A stretch of 64,000 bases of DNA from contig JAUZTG010000036.1 in assembly GCA_030734395.1 (NCBI GenBank), positions 186,001 through 250,000 on the forward strand, in the 5' to 3' direction. Each line of letters starts with the position of its first letter. The stretch's first letter is position 1. The notes under the pieces are model-generated. The model did not search any database and had not been told where the DNA came from. It was given only the letters and a program-made list of their open reading frames with translations. The translations under genes and the position numbers were made by a program. Below, one piece after another: positions 31,084 through 43,770 of this stretch. This DNA comes from Sarocladium kiliense (lineage: Eukaryota; Ascomycota; Sordariomycetes; Hypocreales; Sarocladiaceae).

Positions 31084-33423
31084 CTACATGGCAGAGTAGA
31101 ACCAGGTACCATCAGTGCTGAAGTTGGTGTACTGAGCTTCTGGAAAAGCGTCCAAGTACGAGATACCGTCAAGGTTCATCGGTGCGTCACCAAGCTCTGC
31201 TGCAAAGTTGACGTCACCGGCTTGGTAGGGAAAGGCTGGTAGTAGATAGCTTGCTGGTGCGACCGCTTCATCAGGCATCGGGGCTTCTGGCGCAGCTTGT
31301 GGCGTAGGATCGCTGACATTAGATCCAAGGTTGTTGGTGATGATATCCAGACTTCTCTGGATGAGAGGACAGCTCCTAGTTCCCTCTTCAAGGCACCTAA
31401 GAAACGTTTGCATCTTCTGGGTTGCGCTCAGGTCTCCTGTCTTGACGTCTTGCATTAGTACGGATGCTCCCGTGTAAACGCAATATGCCATGAGATAGGT
31501 GACCCTCGTAAAGCCGAAAGTCTTCTCCAAAAGCAATATCAGCTTCTCGATACTGTCAGAAGCCGCTCGGCACGCGGTATGGTGTGCAGGGCTGGAATTG
31601 AATGGTCGGTGCAGAAGAATGATGGTTGTATAGTATAAAAGGCTAGTCCCATCAGGTCAGTATGTATGCTTTCCGTTGTAGAGAGTCTTTCTTCTCTGAC
31701 TTTTGTGCAAGGATGTGAGGTACAGGACATATCTGCGGTAAGTTGTCGGGATCACATCTCAGCTGAGTAGGGCACTCAATTCTCCAATTGTCAAGCCTCT
31801 CCCTGATAAGCCTGAGCTTCCTATCCATGTCGGGAGTTTGTCGGCGAGAGTACAAGCAAATTATGATGTCGTTCATGATGATGGAAAGTTTGCAGACATT
31901 CTCGAAGCTGGACACAATATAGGATTTTGCTGGAGGATATTCGGCGACGGAGACGTTGCTCAAATTGATAGAATCCCCATGATGAGGGGACCATGGCTCG
32001 TTCTCGGCCGAGTCATCGACTACACTTGGTCAGCCTGCTTGGTGATTCAAAGAGTGGCAAAGCACTGGACATACTCAGCTCTGGTGCGTTGAAAGGCAGT
32101 TCCAGCAGGACGGGCATTCGACCAAAATACAGGCTGATGGCCTTATCCCAGAAATAGCAGCTCCAGAATAAGCGCCTTCGGATCTCCATGTCCTCAGCAT
32201 TCAGTTGACTCAGGTTGACATGACTAGCAGCGCTGTGGTACAGGCCCAAGTCGCTCACCATGCGGAACGCCATGCCGCTGTAGAGCCATGCCTGGGAGGT
32301 CGACCCCATCGCCAAGTCACGAGCACTGAGCTGGAGTAAGGCCTGCACCGTTGGAATACAGCTTGGCCGGTGGATCTCCGCTCCAAGAAGTAGACGTGCT
32401 TTGGAGATGAGGGTCTCGCTTGTTTTGGGGGAGTCAAACCGAGCAGCATGGCTGGTCATGACTGTAAGCAGGAAAGGGGAATAGTAAGGCCCCCCAATGG
32501 CCATGTCGCCTGTCATTTCGTCAGTCACTTGCGGCCGCGCGCTCAGTGTCGTCAGTCAGAACTCACGCATAAAAGCTGGTCGATAGACCCAGTTGAAGGT
32601 TGGGTTCACCCAGGTCCAGTGAATCTGGAGGAGCCTGGATATCACCTGATGCGGAATCCCTGTCTGGATCGCAGCGTTCCCGATAGCAAATTCTTCCCAG
32701 CTTCTTGACTCAAGTGCACTCGATGACAACATGTTACGAGCTGCCATGAACGAGGAGGGTCCATCAGCATTACTGCTTGGAGTTTCAGGTACTGGAGCAT
32801 GGACGGCGGATGTAGGTCCATAGTAGCAAAGCTGCATGGCAAGTCAGCATCGTGCCAGACTCAGAAGTGTAACACTACAGTCCCAACCTTTCCTTGCTCA
32901 TCCAGACTTAAATCTGACAAAAGGCGCCGTTCCGACCCCAGAGCATCGTCTGGATTAGCAGACACGCCCGTGCTCGTACCGTGGTCAAGCCCACTACCAC
33001 CAGCGACATCATCATAGGGGGGATCCTCCGTGGCTGAAACGTCGCCTCTGGGCTGAGGAAACGTTGGCGGAGGACCAGTGGCAGAAATTCTGTCTAATGC
33101 AGCTCTGAGATCCGCCACAATACGCTCGCTCTCCTGAAGTCTCTGTGCCATGCTCAAGATTTGAGACATGGGAGGCGGTCGCTCGTAGTGACACTCAACT
33201 TTGTAGACCTCACAGGTCTTGCAGCCGGGTAGCGAGCCATCGCATTTTGTCTATCGAGGACTGAGTGTGAGCAGTGGCGAGAGGAACTGGAGCTGAGGGG
33301 CAAGCATGTCTATCATACCTTCCTCACTCTGCAATTGGCACAGGTGAGACCCCTCTTTGACCGTCCTTTCCTCTCGTTGCCGGCCAGTGTCGCCGGTTCA
33401 TCATTGATACTGGCACGCGGCAT
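31084..33423 (-). CDS. Zn(II)2Cys6 transcription factor of the catabolic cluster
   Basis: Six exons (33423-33319, 33250-32888, 32831-32567, 32509-32075, 32019-31701, 31642-31084; introns 68, 56, 57, 55 and 58 nt) give 681 residues. Zinc-cluster cysteines are 28, 31, 38, 45, 48 and 55 (C-x2-C-x6-C-x6-C-x2-C-x6-C), with the third onward supplied by exon 2. A short coiled coil (ILSMAQRLQESERIVADLRAAL) follows for dimerisation. The fungal_trans middle region holds GMAFRMVSDLGLYHSAA and RRRLFWSCYFWDKAISLYFGR. An acidic, hydrophobic tail, a likely activation segment, ends FSTDGTWFYSAM. It probably controls the neighbouring transporter and enzymes; the effector molecule is unknown. Confidence 0.88.
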
Positions 33424-36400
33424 ATTGCTGGCTATCAAGGCCGTACATAACAAGCAACATCAAGGACGAATCACAAAATAGAGAGGGACCATCAGTTGTA
33501 GCTGGAGTCTGACTAAGAGGAAGAGTGTGGGGGAGACATCCATAAGCCTGCTGTCGATTATCTGGGGAAGCTTGGCTATGATGGTCACGTGATTTGGAAG
33601 AAGGAGAGGCTCTGTGATGCAACGATTCCCTGAGTTTCTGGGTTGCGATTGTCCTGTCTTACTTGCACCTTTTTTTCTCCTTGACTCTCGTTCCACTCTC
33701 CTTTCGGTATCATGGTCATCTCATCCGAGTGTAGACCCTGTTCAGCGACCGAAAAGGCAGCATCCAGCGAGTCGCTCACTTCAAGCACCATAGCTACAAT
33801 GACTAAGCGGCCTGCTAACAAATCACTGCGGAACTGCAACGGAACCCCGGAGACTTTTGGTGAGATCCGGGGGCCTTCCAGCGCCCGTTACAGCGAAAGC
33901 CAATTCATAACTCAAAACGGGCGTGAATCGAAACTCCGCACAATGCGGAATGCCGCGATCCCAATACCCCGACACAGAAAGCTCATTGATTCCTTCATTC
34001 TCGCGACTCCACGCAATCTGGAAGATGGAGTGTCATGAGGATCGCACAATTCACACCAATCTCCCAGCCCGGTCCATCACGGCCTCCCTTCGAGAACCAT
34101 CCGCCGCTTCCTACCGTATAGTGGAGCCCAGCCCGGAGTCGGAGGGGTGTACGGTGGGAATCAGGGTCCATGTGACCTCTCTCGGTTTTCTGGCGACTCC
34201 CCTAGTCGTGTCGCTCCCTCGGGTCGTGCCATAGGCGCGAGACCCCGCTGGAGCGGCTATCAATCTGATACCTATCTGGCCATCTGACAGGGCTTCGGTG
34301 CACCTGGCTCGGCATTAAGGCATAGACAGGAACACTACGGATGGGACGGTTCGGTTCACGAGAGTTTCCAGGGAAGTGGTCACGACACCTTCACTCGATG
34401 CGACCCTGGATCTGCATTACGGAAGATTGCGGATTAACTGGCACTTCCTTGCACCTACGATCGTTCCTACAAATCCGTTTGGTCGCTGTCGTTAGAATGG
34501 CTTCGAGGCTCGTCCGGCCCAAAGGGGCGTGCAATTTCTAAAGCTAAGATCGTGAACCTGGTTGGTTGGGTAAAGAGGTCACTCGCCAGCTCTCCCGCGC
34601 GCGCATCATGACTGAGACAAAACCCTCGGTCCGCTGATTGATATCGCGAGGGTGTCCGGCGCCTGACGAGATCATCCCCGCGGACCTTAATATTAACCTC
34701 CAGAAGAGTCAATGTTCAGTGAAGCAATGTCGTTGCCGATTTGCCGCTTGCTTTATAATGAACAAAGTGCTGGCTGACACCCAAAAGCTAAACCCTGTGT
34801 GCGTGAGACAAGACGCCCTGAGGTAATCACGTGTAGATTCCCTTGTTTGCACCAGCACTGTAGATCGCCGACGAACCTAGCTTCGTTGCTAGCTAGACGT
34901 GAATCTCACGTCAGTCAGACTACCTAACCAACGGCAGGGAAATAAGGCGTCGGAGATAACAAGACATGCCTTTTTGGTTGTTTCGGCCATCGTATGAGGC
35001 TCGGCGCTGCAAGACACATATGGCCGTCGTAGTCAGCGGAAAGGCATTCAGCTTTCTAGACGAGATTATTGCCCAGACACGGTTAAAGGTCATTGCTCAG
35101 TTCACCGCGCGGTGTAGGCTGGAATCGCGGGGTTCAAGAACAGCCCGACCTTCCTTAGGAAGGCCATCCACAGATCACCTGTCAAACACATCCTCACACG
35201 CCCTCAATTCAGCCTTTCGAATCATGGCTGTGGATCGTACGGAACAACTGATCATACTAGGTTGGCATGATCAGTTGTCCCTCGGCCCTATCTCTATGGA
35301 TGCTTCATGATGCTTCTCTGAAATCCGCACTTTGGTTCGGCGTTGGCACGAATTCCGGTGATCCGAACCCCGGTTGTCAAAGAAATTTTGCAAGCGGACG
35401 GCCTTGAGTCACGATGGCACCAGAAAAGCTCGGCAGTGGGAAAGAAGGTGGAAAAGAAGGGCCAAGAGAAAAGAAAATCTAGACGTAGACTCCACTCGTA
35501 GCCGAGGAAGCGGGTCGTAGAGGCGTGTATTGATCGATTGAACGAATGCCTCTAATTACAGTATTTTCAAGATCATGTAATGTACACGATCAATGGTTCA
35601 TCTTCAGCATCGCATATATTATTATGTGCGCTATTGAGCATGTAGCGAAAGGGCCATCAGCTGACGAGGGATCTACAGGAAAGGGGGTTCCATGATATGG
35701 TGAGATTGGATATCTCATCCCTTCACTTTAATTCGCAGCTCACATATGCGTCGTGTAGTATTAGCCCAGCATCTTCGGTGCTGCGCCCTGCGCCCAGTCG
35801 AACAAAAAAAGCATCAGCCCAGGTTGCCTTACCTGCATTTCACACACGCACGCCCCTCTTCCTTTGTCTCCGCCTATCGCCTTGCCTTACGTGTCGCGCA
35901 TCATTGATTTTTCTTCAATGCGGAGGTTTTGTTGAGAACGAATTATGAACAGCGGTGAGATTGCAGGGCGGGATGAAGCGACCGCTTTGCTGCGAATGCG
36001 ACCGTGAATTAAATGGATACACTCGATAAAACATCAAAATGACGATAAAGAAAAAAAGGTTTCAAACGGTGTATTCCATCATGGCTGACATGACAAGCCG
36101 TCGCTTGATGAGCAATACACTCTGCTGCTTGATTACATGATCCTCACGCTGACAAAAACTCTTTTTTCCTCCACGATGGTGCCTCCGTGTCTTCGCAGGC
36201 GCATCGGATTGGGCAATTGTCATCAAAAACGCTACAGCGGGGTTCTTACAAGTCCGGCGGTTAGGGGGGTGGAATTAGGCAAAGAAGGCGGGCAATCCAA
36301 TGGGCGCGAGAGCGTCCCGAGTCCGATCAGTGGAGACTCGGCAGCCACGTCGCTGGTATGACTGGGCTGGGACCACGAAGTAGCGGAGAGTTCGTAGACA

Positions 36401-36866
36401 CCGGTCAAGCCACAAGTGTCCGAGCCTCGGCCGATGTCGGTTTTTGCGGTCTGTGAATCGGTGAAGGTTTGCGTTGCGAAAGGAGTCACGATAATTAAGT
36501 GGAGCAGGTCACGATGCGATAGAGGCAAGTAGTAGTGAGTGTCAATGAAGACAATTCATTGGGGAGGCCAAGCTTGTAGCCAATTCCCCTGTTCTGTATC
36601 TAAACAATGAAGTAAGCCGCTCTACCATATTTGTAGGGAGCGGCCCATGTTCCTCCTGAGTGGTGATCCATCTTTGTAAAAACCAAATAAACTCCAAAAT
36701 GTATCCCTGGATATCAAGTATGTATCGAAAGATATCGCTGGTGTCTTTTGTATCGCTGTAAACGCCAATTGCTTTCCCCAAGTCTAAATTCCAAGTCGCT
36801 GGTATCATGAAACAGTGTCGTAAGAAGAGGTCATTAAGGTCGTCTCAGGTGTACTTGTTTTGGCAA
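33424..36866. other. gene-poor 3.4-kb region
   Basis: No frame in this stretch shows domain, codon bias or workable splice pairs. Composition is ordinary and not obviously RIP-mutated. No tRNA or 5S rRNA pattern was recognised by eye. Part of it is the promoter of the regulator gene (minus strand, from 33423). Confidence 0.5.
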
Positions 36867-37556
36867 CTAGTAGACCGAGATGGCGGAGACCAGGCCTGTT
36901 GTTGGCCGGTAGAAGTCCTCTTCGTAGTTTGTTTCTGATGTTGTTGACTTGGCGACCTGCTTCTCGTTGGAGGAGAAGGGAAGCTGCTGGGTTGGCGGCG
37001 ATGGAGGCATCGACTCGTCTTCTGAAGAGTCGGAGTCGTTGTCGATCAGCTCTGGTGGGGAGTTGGAGTGAGAGGGTGTGCGAACAAGCTCAAGCTGAGC
37101 GTAGTCCTCCTCGAGGTCGTCCTCCATGATTTCCTCGCCCTCGTGATCCTCAGCCATGGTGTAGTCATCCTCAGAAACATCGGAGTCGGAGCTGTCGTCG
37201 TCGAACTCTTCCTCCTCTGAAGACTCCTCAATGCGGTCCGCCCACTGGATGTGCTGGGACTTCTTAGCCGCTGGTGCGCGGATGGTCTGGTTGAACCAGC
37301 GCTCCTGCTCGCGCTCGGCATCGGCAAGCTCAAGCATCAGGGTGTCGAGGAGGTTGGCGTGTCCGACAAGGAGACGGAGGTCGTGATCGGGCTGAGCGGC
37401 CTCGCGGGACAGCTTGGCCCTGGCCTTGTGGGCCAGGTAGTAGGTCTGTGTGATAGACATGTTCTTGCGGAGTGTGGCCTGGCGGAGATTGTTGTTGCTG
37501 CTCTGAGTGGAAGAAGGCAGGCTGGTGAATGGTCGAGATGCGGTTGTTGCAGACAT
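36867..37556 (-). CDS. conserved fungal protein with acidic middle, function unknown
   Basis: Single exon, 229 residues from the ATG at 37556 (MSATTASRPF). The conserved part (about 20-95) reads LRKNMSITQTYYLAHKAR, KLSREAAQPDHDLRLLVGH and NLLDTLMLELADAEREQ: helical, with probable coiled coil. It is followed by very acidic runs (SSEEEEFDDDSSDSD) and Ser/Pro-rich stretches. I recall similar hypothetical proteins in other ascomycetes but know no function. The frame is open to 37823 upstream, but that part is low-complexity leader with no fitting start. It may be a nuclear or cytosolic adaptor; that is only a guess from composition. Confidence 0.7.
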   Translation of the reverse strand: MSATTASRPFTSLPSSTQSSNNNLRQATLRKNMSITQTYYLAHKARAKLSREAAQPDHDLRLLVGHANLLDTLMLELADAEREQERWFNQTIRAPAAKKSQHIQWADRIEESSEEEEFDDDSSDSDVSEDDYTMAEDHEGEEIMEDDLEEDYAQLELVRTPSHSNSPPELIDNDSDSSEDESMPPSPPTQQLPFSSNEKQVAKSTTSETNYEEDFYRPTTGLVSAISVY

Positions 37557-40500
37557 TGTGAGAAAAGAAGTCTTTTCTGTGTCGGAGGGAGTCGTTGAGG
37601 TTTTGTTTGTCAACGTGGGTGGGACCGAGTTACCGGTGGTGGTGTTTGTGTGAGTCAAGGCAGCCGAGTGCGGGACCTTGATAGTCTTGGGTGGAGGTGG
37701 TGAAAGCCGAAGGTTAGATGAGGTGATTGAGTAGTGTTGGTCATGTACTTGTATTGAGAGGAAGACGTGATTTATTTGTCTTGATTGTTTACCTTGAGGC
37801 TGATGGTTATGATGATGATCCAAGAGATTGGTCGGACGAGATGGAGGGAGAGGGCGGGAATCTTATAATCAAGATGCATCGCGGGTCTGACAAGGGCGTG
37901 TGCTCGGATCGGAGTGTCGAGTTGAGCATTAGAAAGCGAGCCCAGCGTAGCGGACCTAGCGACGCGGACTTGGGTGCGAGCCCGAAGATGCGTAAGGCCG
38001 GGACCCGGAGGGGGGAGGGGTGTTAGGAGTTAGGACGGAGCGAAGGGGGAGGGTGTGTGAGGACCAAGGATGGGTGGTGACAAATGTGAAGAGTGTGAGT
38101 AAGGCACAGCGCGAGAAGGTTTGGATGGACAAGGGCGTGGGCGTGTCAGCATGCCCAGCAAAGTCCGATGACCGATAAATGCGAGGAGCCACGTTGACTG
38201 TCCACGCTGCAGGTGCTGCTGCTGCTGCCAGACGCACTCACAGAGGCTGGCAGGGGGTGCAGTACCGCTATACATCCCCTGAGCCCGCCCAGCACCGCCC
38301 CGGCTCAGGTACCCTCCACGCAAAGGAGTACGTGGCCCTGTCGTCCGCGGAGTGCGTGCGCTGCCTGCGTTGCTGTGGTGCAGTGCAGGCTGTCAGTCGG
38401 CGTCGGGGATGAGAAATCACCGCGCCTTCGCTGCTTTCTCTCGCTTTCTCTCTCGCTCCGCCAGTGTCTCTGTGACTCTACTGCTCTCACCGACCCCACC
38501 AGATGTCTCGCTGAATTGTTACCGCAAACGGCATTGGTGGCTGTACTAACAGCGCCAGACCACGTTTCTCACACCATATTGTTAACGGTGCTATCAATCG
38601 TAAGGACGAGGATGATTCACGCTCTCCCACTGTCCTCCCACCTAAACCCCGTGCACCTACAGAAAAACCAGTGGTGAAGCCCGTCCAGCTCGGATTGTTA
38701 ATCCATTCGAGCGCGAGGGTGCCGTAATCCGGTTCGCTTAGAAACCCACTCGTTCACTGAATTTCACTGTGACAGCGCTGTCACCCCTCTACTAGCACGC
38801 CCTGCCTAACGACCGAAGCCATCACGGCTTTCACCATAACCCCGAAGCCTAACGATTGCTTCTTTCGGACTGTGACTCTATCTTGTCTGAATCATGATGA
38901 TCGACGCGGGTGCACGCACTTCGGTCGCATCGCGTCGCATCGCATTCCCCCATAACGCGCGCTGCTCATCGTGAACCCGACCGGCTGGTGTTTAATCAAC
39001 ACCGGAGGCTTACTTCTCCTCCAAACGCAATCATCCAGGTTCAATTGAGGGTTCCCATTCGAGTCACAGCCCCAAACCCCATCACCAACTAAATCTGGGC
39101 GTGCGCACGCGCCTACGTTTCCAATATTCGCAACGGCTTCGCCCGTCCCAGCAAACGGATACGACCATCCCTGAAACCATCCGAGATTGTCTCCAAACGA
39201 CGCGCAGCACCTTTTACGTCCGCGTATGCATCCAGGGCAGGGCAAGGCATCTTCCCATTCGAGGTGCAGGCAGGCAGCTGGAATCTCAATCAATAGCTCC
39301 GAACGGCGGCCCTAGGCAGCCAGGAATGGTTCTCTGTAGAAGGTGTTGCGATGCGAGGCACCGCCCATCTGCAGTCGCAACGCCTTCCCGCAACGTAACC
39401 GTGATTCGTTTGGCCGTGGCTTGCAGTCCAGCTCAGCCCATTTCAGCAATCAATCGATTAAGCCCTGGTGGCCCCAGTCGGCGAGCCCGCGGAATGCGGT
39501 CGCCAGAACGGAGAGCCAAGCCAGTGGTGTCCTACGGTCCATCGCTTGCAATCTGAATCCCGGTTCAATAGGCGACCGAATCGCTGGTTTGATCAGTACA
39601 AGCGTCGTATGTCTCAGGTCGCATCTGGCTAGATTATCTGATGCTCGAACCAGTCTCCGCGGATACCAGATTGAAGCGAGGTCCCCAAGCTATGCCTTAA
39701 TTCCGCACCCTGCGTATCTCTCAGTGATTATTTTACAAGAGGCGGCCGCTGGAAGCCCCCGGGCGCAACCTTACTGAGCCGGATTGGCAGAGTCAATGTC
39801 TAGGTCACAAACTTTGCCGCCTCGCGATACCCAGCATTGGAATTTATCATCAGTCTCGATTCGCTTGTCCTCACCTTTCCCGTACGATATTCATCCTCCA
39901 CACGATTCCAAATAAAGGGCGAGTGAACAGAAAGGCAGATGCCACAGGAAGCCTTTCCCAGGCGAATTGAGACGCTTGATGCGACGAGTCCAACTCTGAA
40001 TACGCCATCGCAACACGCACGACGAGGACGCCGAGATATCACCTTGTGGAATAGGTCCGCCGTGATAGCCGTGCTTACGTGCGCAAAGGAACCATGAATC
40101 GCAACGGATCGCAGGGCGGAGTAGGCTGGTGTTCGCTCTCGCTCCTGCTTCACTCTCTTAACTAAGCAGTCGATAGGCTTGTATTGCTTACCTACCTTAG
40201 GCGGAAGCCAAAAACGGAGCGGAGATCCAGTCATCGCTCAGCTCGCTCTCGCATCAATCAGCCCTACAAATCACAACTGCCTAAACCTTGTTAGGAGCGG
40301 GTTTCGCTCCCTTCGCTGACACCACCCCCCCCTTCTTTGGGACACCGCTGCGTCTATGACTCTTGCGGCCACTGATTTGACATGCACGCGTGGTCGGAGT
40401 TTTGTAAAACCCGCCAGACAAGAGTGCTTTACGGCTTTTTAGATATCACCGCACCAACAGAAATCTGAAGTCCGAGATTTAGATGATGATGAGTGCATAT

Positions 40501-43500
40501 GGCTCAATTGAGATAGCGATGCGCTTATTGACTCATTTCTTTTTTCTCTTGCTTGAATTTTCGCGACGATGACGGGTTGACACTGCGCCCCGAGAAGTAA
40601 TGTCCGCCAACCCTAACCCGTAACCCCGCCGCCTGCTATCGGAGCCTGAAGACACCGACCGCCGATGTCAGAGCTAGCGGCCAATCGGGCCCGTCGAGGT
40701 CTCCGTTGATCTGACACCATAGACGTGAAGATCATGGCGTCACTACCCGTCCAGTAAGGCTGGCCTGTAGCGGTCGTCGACTTCATATCTCGCCCCTGAT
40801 TGCTAATCTCCGACGCTATGAGTGTTGATCCGATCATACTGTGCGCGATCAGGGAGATAGCAGTCGACTATTCTGATCATGGCGAGGTGGTCCCCAGCTG
40901 AGCCATTACTGATGGACGTAATGTAGCTGCTCTGTCAGTACTGCAAACATGAAGAGCTTTGACGCACCAAAGAAAGTCAAGCAATGCCTGTGGGGCCGCA
41001 TTGACGTATTGTTAAAACGAGCAGCCAGAGCAGGAAGTGGTGTGACTTTCACCCCCATCAGCCCTCCATGCCAGGATAACGATGCAGCGAAGCATGCCAC
41101 ATTCCTTCTAGAAGCCCTCCTACATGGCGCTCAATCAGCAACCATCCATGACACCACCGCCCGTGCCCTACTGAACTGCTAAATTGCATCACACAGACGC
41201 AGCCGCCTATCCCACTCGGTCAAGTCTCGGCATCCAGCATTGAAATGCATCAGGTTTTTTCCCAAAGCGCTCATGGTGTGCCGGGTTTCCTCTCGTAACT
41301 ATTTCGGATATCTGTGATTTACAACCACAAACAGATTGGCGCACACCTTGGGCTCAGTCATGACAAGGCTCTGCCAGGCTGGCATGCTTTATGCCCGGCT
41401 GTTGCATGACACTCCTCCTCCCTTGTCCACCGTCAAATGCTGCCTCTATCGTATACAATGGCAATATCCCTCGGCATGGCTTGCCCCCAAGCTTTCCGGT
41501 ACGGCTCCGTCTTGGCGCCAGTGCCAGATGCCGAGCTCAGCGGACAGGATATCGCGGCCAGCAGAACGTTCACAAATGGTCATAGCTACAACGAGGCGTG
41601 GCATTAGAGCAGTCCAAAGGGTCGCCAATTCCTGATTTCTTTTGGGCAACACATCTCCTGTGCCTCCCGTATAGGGACAAGTCGTGATAAACGCTGGCCA
41701 GTAGTCTCCTACGTCGGCGCCGAACGTCGGCGGCGGTGTCGGCCCCGGCATCGGAGTCGACCATGAACAATTACAACCGACTTAATCAACACATCGACGA
41801 CTGCATTGAATTGATAGTACTCTAGGGAGCATCATTTATTGTCAATGTGTCACGTTTCGGTGTTTCCCCGACGGAAATGAGGTTGTTCTGCGTTTGGGTC
41901 GTCTTGCTTTCACAACCCAGTTCCATTTAGCCGTGAGCTTCGCCGTGGAACCTCACGTGAATGGTACGATGCAATCCTTGGGTTTGTTCTCTTTATTGAG
42001 TATAATTGATTGGTACACTGACGCTAAGTGAGATGCATTGACCTTTACGACTGACGTCGATGCTGCCAAGGATAAGAGAGCTTACCCAAGAAAGTCTCAA
42101 CAACCCTTCGCGATGAGGCTGAAGATGCATGCTAGACAGAGGCTTGGCGCTCGATCCATGTCACATATCTCACATGTTTGCGAAACAATCCTGGACTTGG
42201 GGTCCAGATTCGTGTGATCTCCGAAAAGTGGAATAGAGTGAATACTTGTGCATGAGTGACACCTGCAACGGGGGGATGACTGGTGTACTCGCGTCTGTAT
42301 CTCGGTCGAGTGGATCATTCCCTGTCTGAGTAAGGCCCATCTATTGAACTCGAATCAATTACATAGCAATTACCAACTGTTCTCTGGTATGAGGCTGATG
42401 GGTGACCCGACCAGATGTAGTTGCTCGTATCCGGGAGAGTCTTACACCAGGCACAACAGCCAGAGGTGCGGAGAACGAACAGATCGCAAGGATATCATCG
42501 TTGATTCAGTGGATAAGAGCTATCAACAGTGGTATTAGTGTCTTGCTCGGCATCGGCATCCTTGTGCCTCTTGGTACCAATCCATCCCATGGCTCGCCCA
42601 ACTGCCCCTCATGAGATCGGTGATCTTCTCGGTCTGCCCTGCTGATCCAGTCTCAGTAGCGACATACTGATTCTAATCACATGTGCTTTAGCTCTGAAGA
42701 AATTACCTCATTGTTGCTGTCGTTGACATTGCAAGGTCACGGCCGACTCGGTGAGGCTATCACGGGGAAGAAACGTGTGATTTTCAATCATCCAACTCAT
42801 CTTCATCATCTGCATCATCCAGCTCACTTTGCGAGGCGAATCATCATTCGGGATGGTTTTGCAAATCACGGGGGAGACGCGAAACCGGTCAAGCAAGACT
42901 TGAAGTAGAGAGTCAACGATTTGTCTCATCAACACTCCTAGACATGATCACCATGCATCGCCAAACCTTTTACCCTCCACTTGACGTTGACTTCCTCTCA
43001 ACCCTTGACTTCATATCAGAGATTCTTGAAGGGTGTGGCGTGTCGTAAAGAACCTCCGGTGCACCTCTCGGTGTGAATTCAATGTCCAAAGAATAATCCC
43101 ACGATGGGGTCAACGGAGCAAGATGAGTGACATCCAAACGCCATACGGCCTTATCTCCCACACATCGACCGGTCTAGGTGTCTGCAAGTTGAAGTCACCA
43201 ACGTCAAAGCTGCATATTTCTCCACGTGGGCATAGGTACAAACCCAAGATTTCCCTGCCGAGAGCCTATGCCGGCTGTGTGTGGCTTCCTGTGCTGATTG
43301 AGAGCTGCAGACCACTGCTGGTGCTTCAGTCCACTTTCGTAGCTGTGCGTGTCGATCATTTTGTGTAGGTCTTAGACGATATCGGTTCAGTTGAGGCCAG
43401 TGCTGTGCAGGTTGGTCCAGGGAACAGTGTCCGCTCGATCAATGATGAGTGAGAGCCGTGATCAAGCCGGATACGATTGAGAGAAGTGAGGGTGTTCATC

Positions 43501-43770
43501 AAGTTCATCCTGACGTCAATTTTGCAGGTCAGTTGAACGGATATTCACAACCACTTGTTTGTGGTCATGAGGCAAGCTCGCCAAAAGGCCGCTTCAGTAT
43601 GATGGCATCATGTAGTCACGACAACACAGTCCGAATGAGACTGGAGACGGATGAGTATTCGACATGCCATTGCGCTTGCTGTGTACGACTCTATGCTCAT
43701 GTCCATGACCTTCTGACATAGCCATGTCTGTTCACGTTCTCCACTGGGATCACATCCGCCCCTATCCAAC
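37557..43770. other. gene-poor 6.2-kb region
   Basis: The longest stretch of the window without a recognisable gene. ORFs of 130-150 codons occur at 38.9-40.2 kb but start on TTG, change strand over each other and have no domain. A (TGC)5 run lies at 38214-38228. No transposase, reverse transcriptase or terminal repeat was found. Long leaders, non-coding RNAs or a decayed element remain possible. Confidence 0.5.

Noticed and set aside
33424..36866. Transposon remnant in the gene-poor stretch
   Set aside because: No terminal repeats, transposase or reverse transcriptase similarity, or AT-shifted RIP-like composition was seen.
38892..40234. ORFs of 130-150 codons on both strands, one cysteine-rich (38892-39293)
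   Set aside because: The cysteine-rich one starts on TTG, the frames overlap on opposite strands, and none shows a signal peptide, domain or fungal codon bias.
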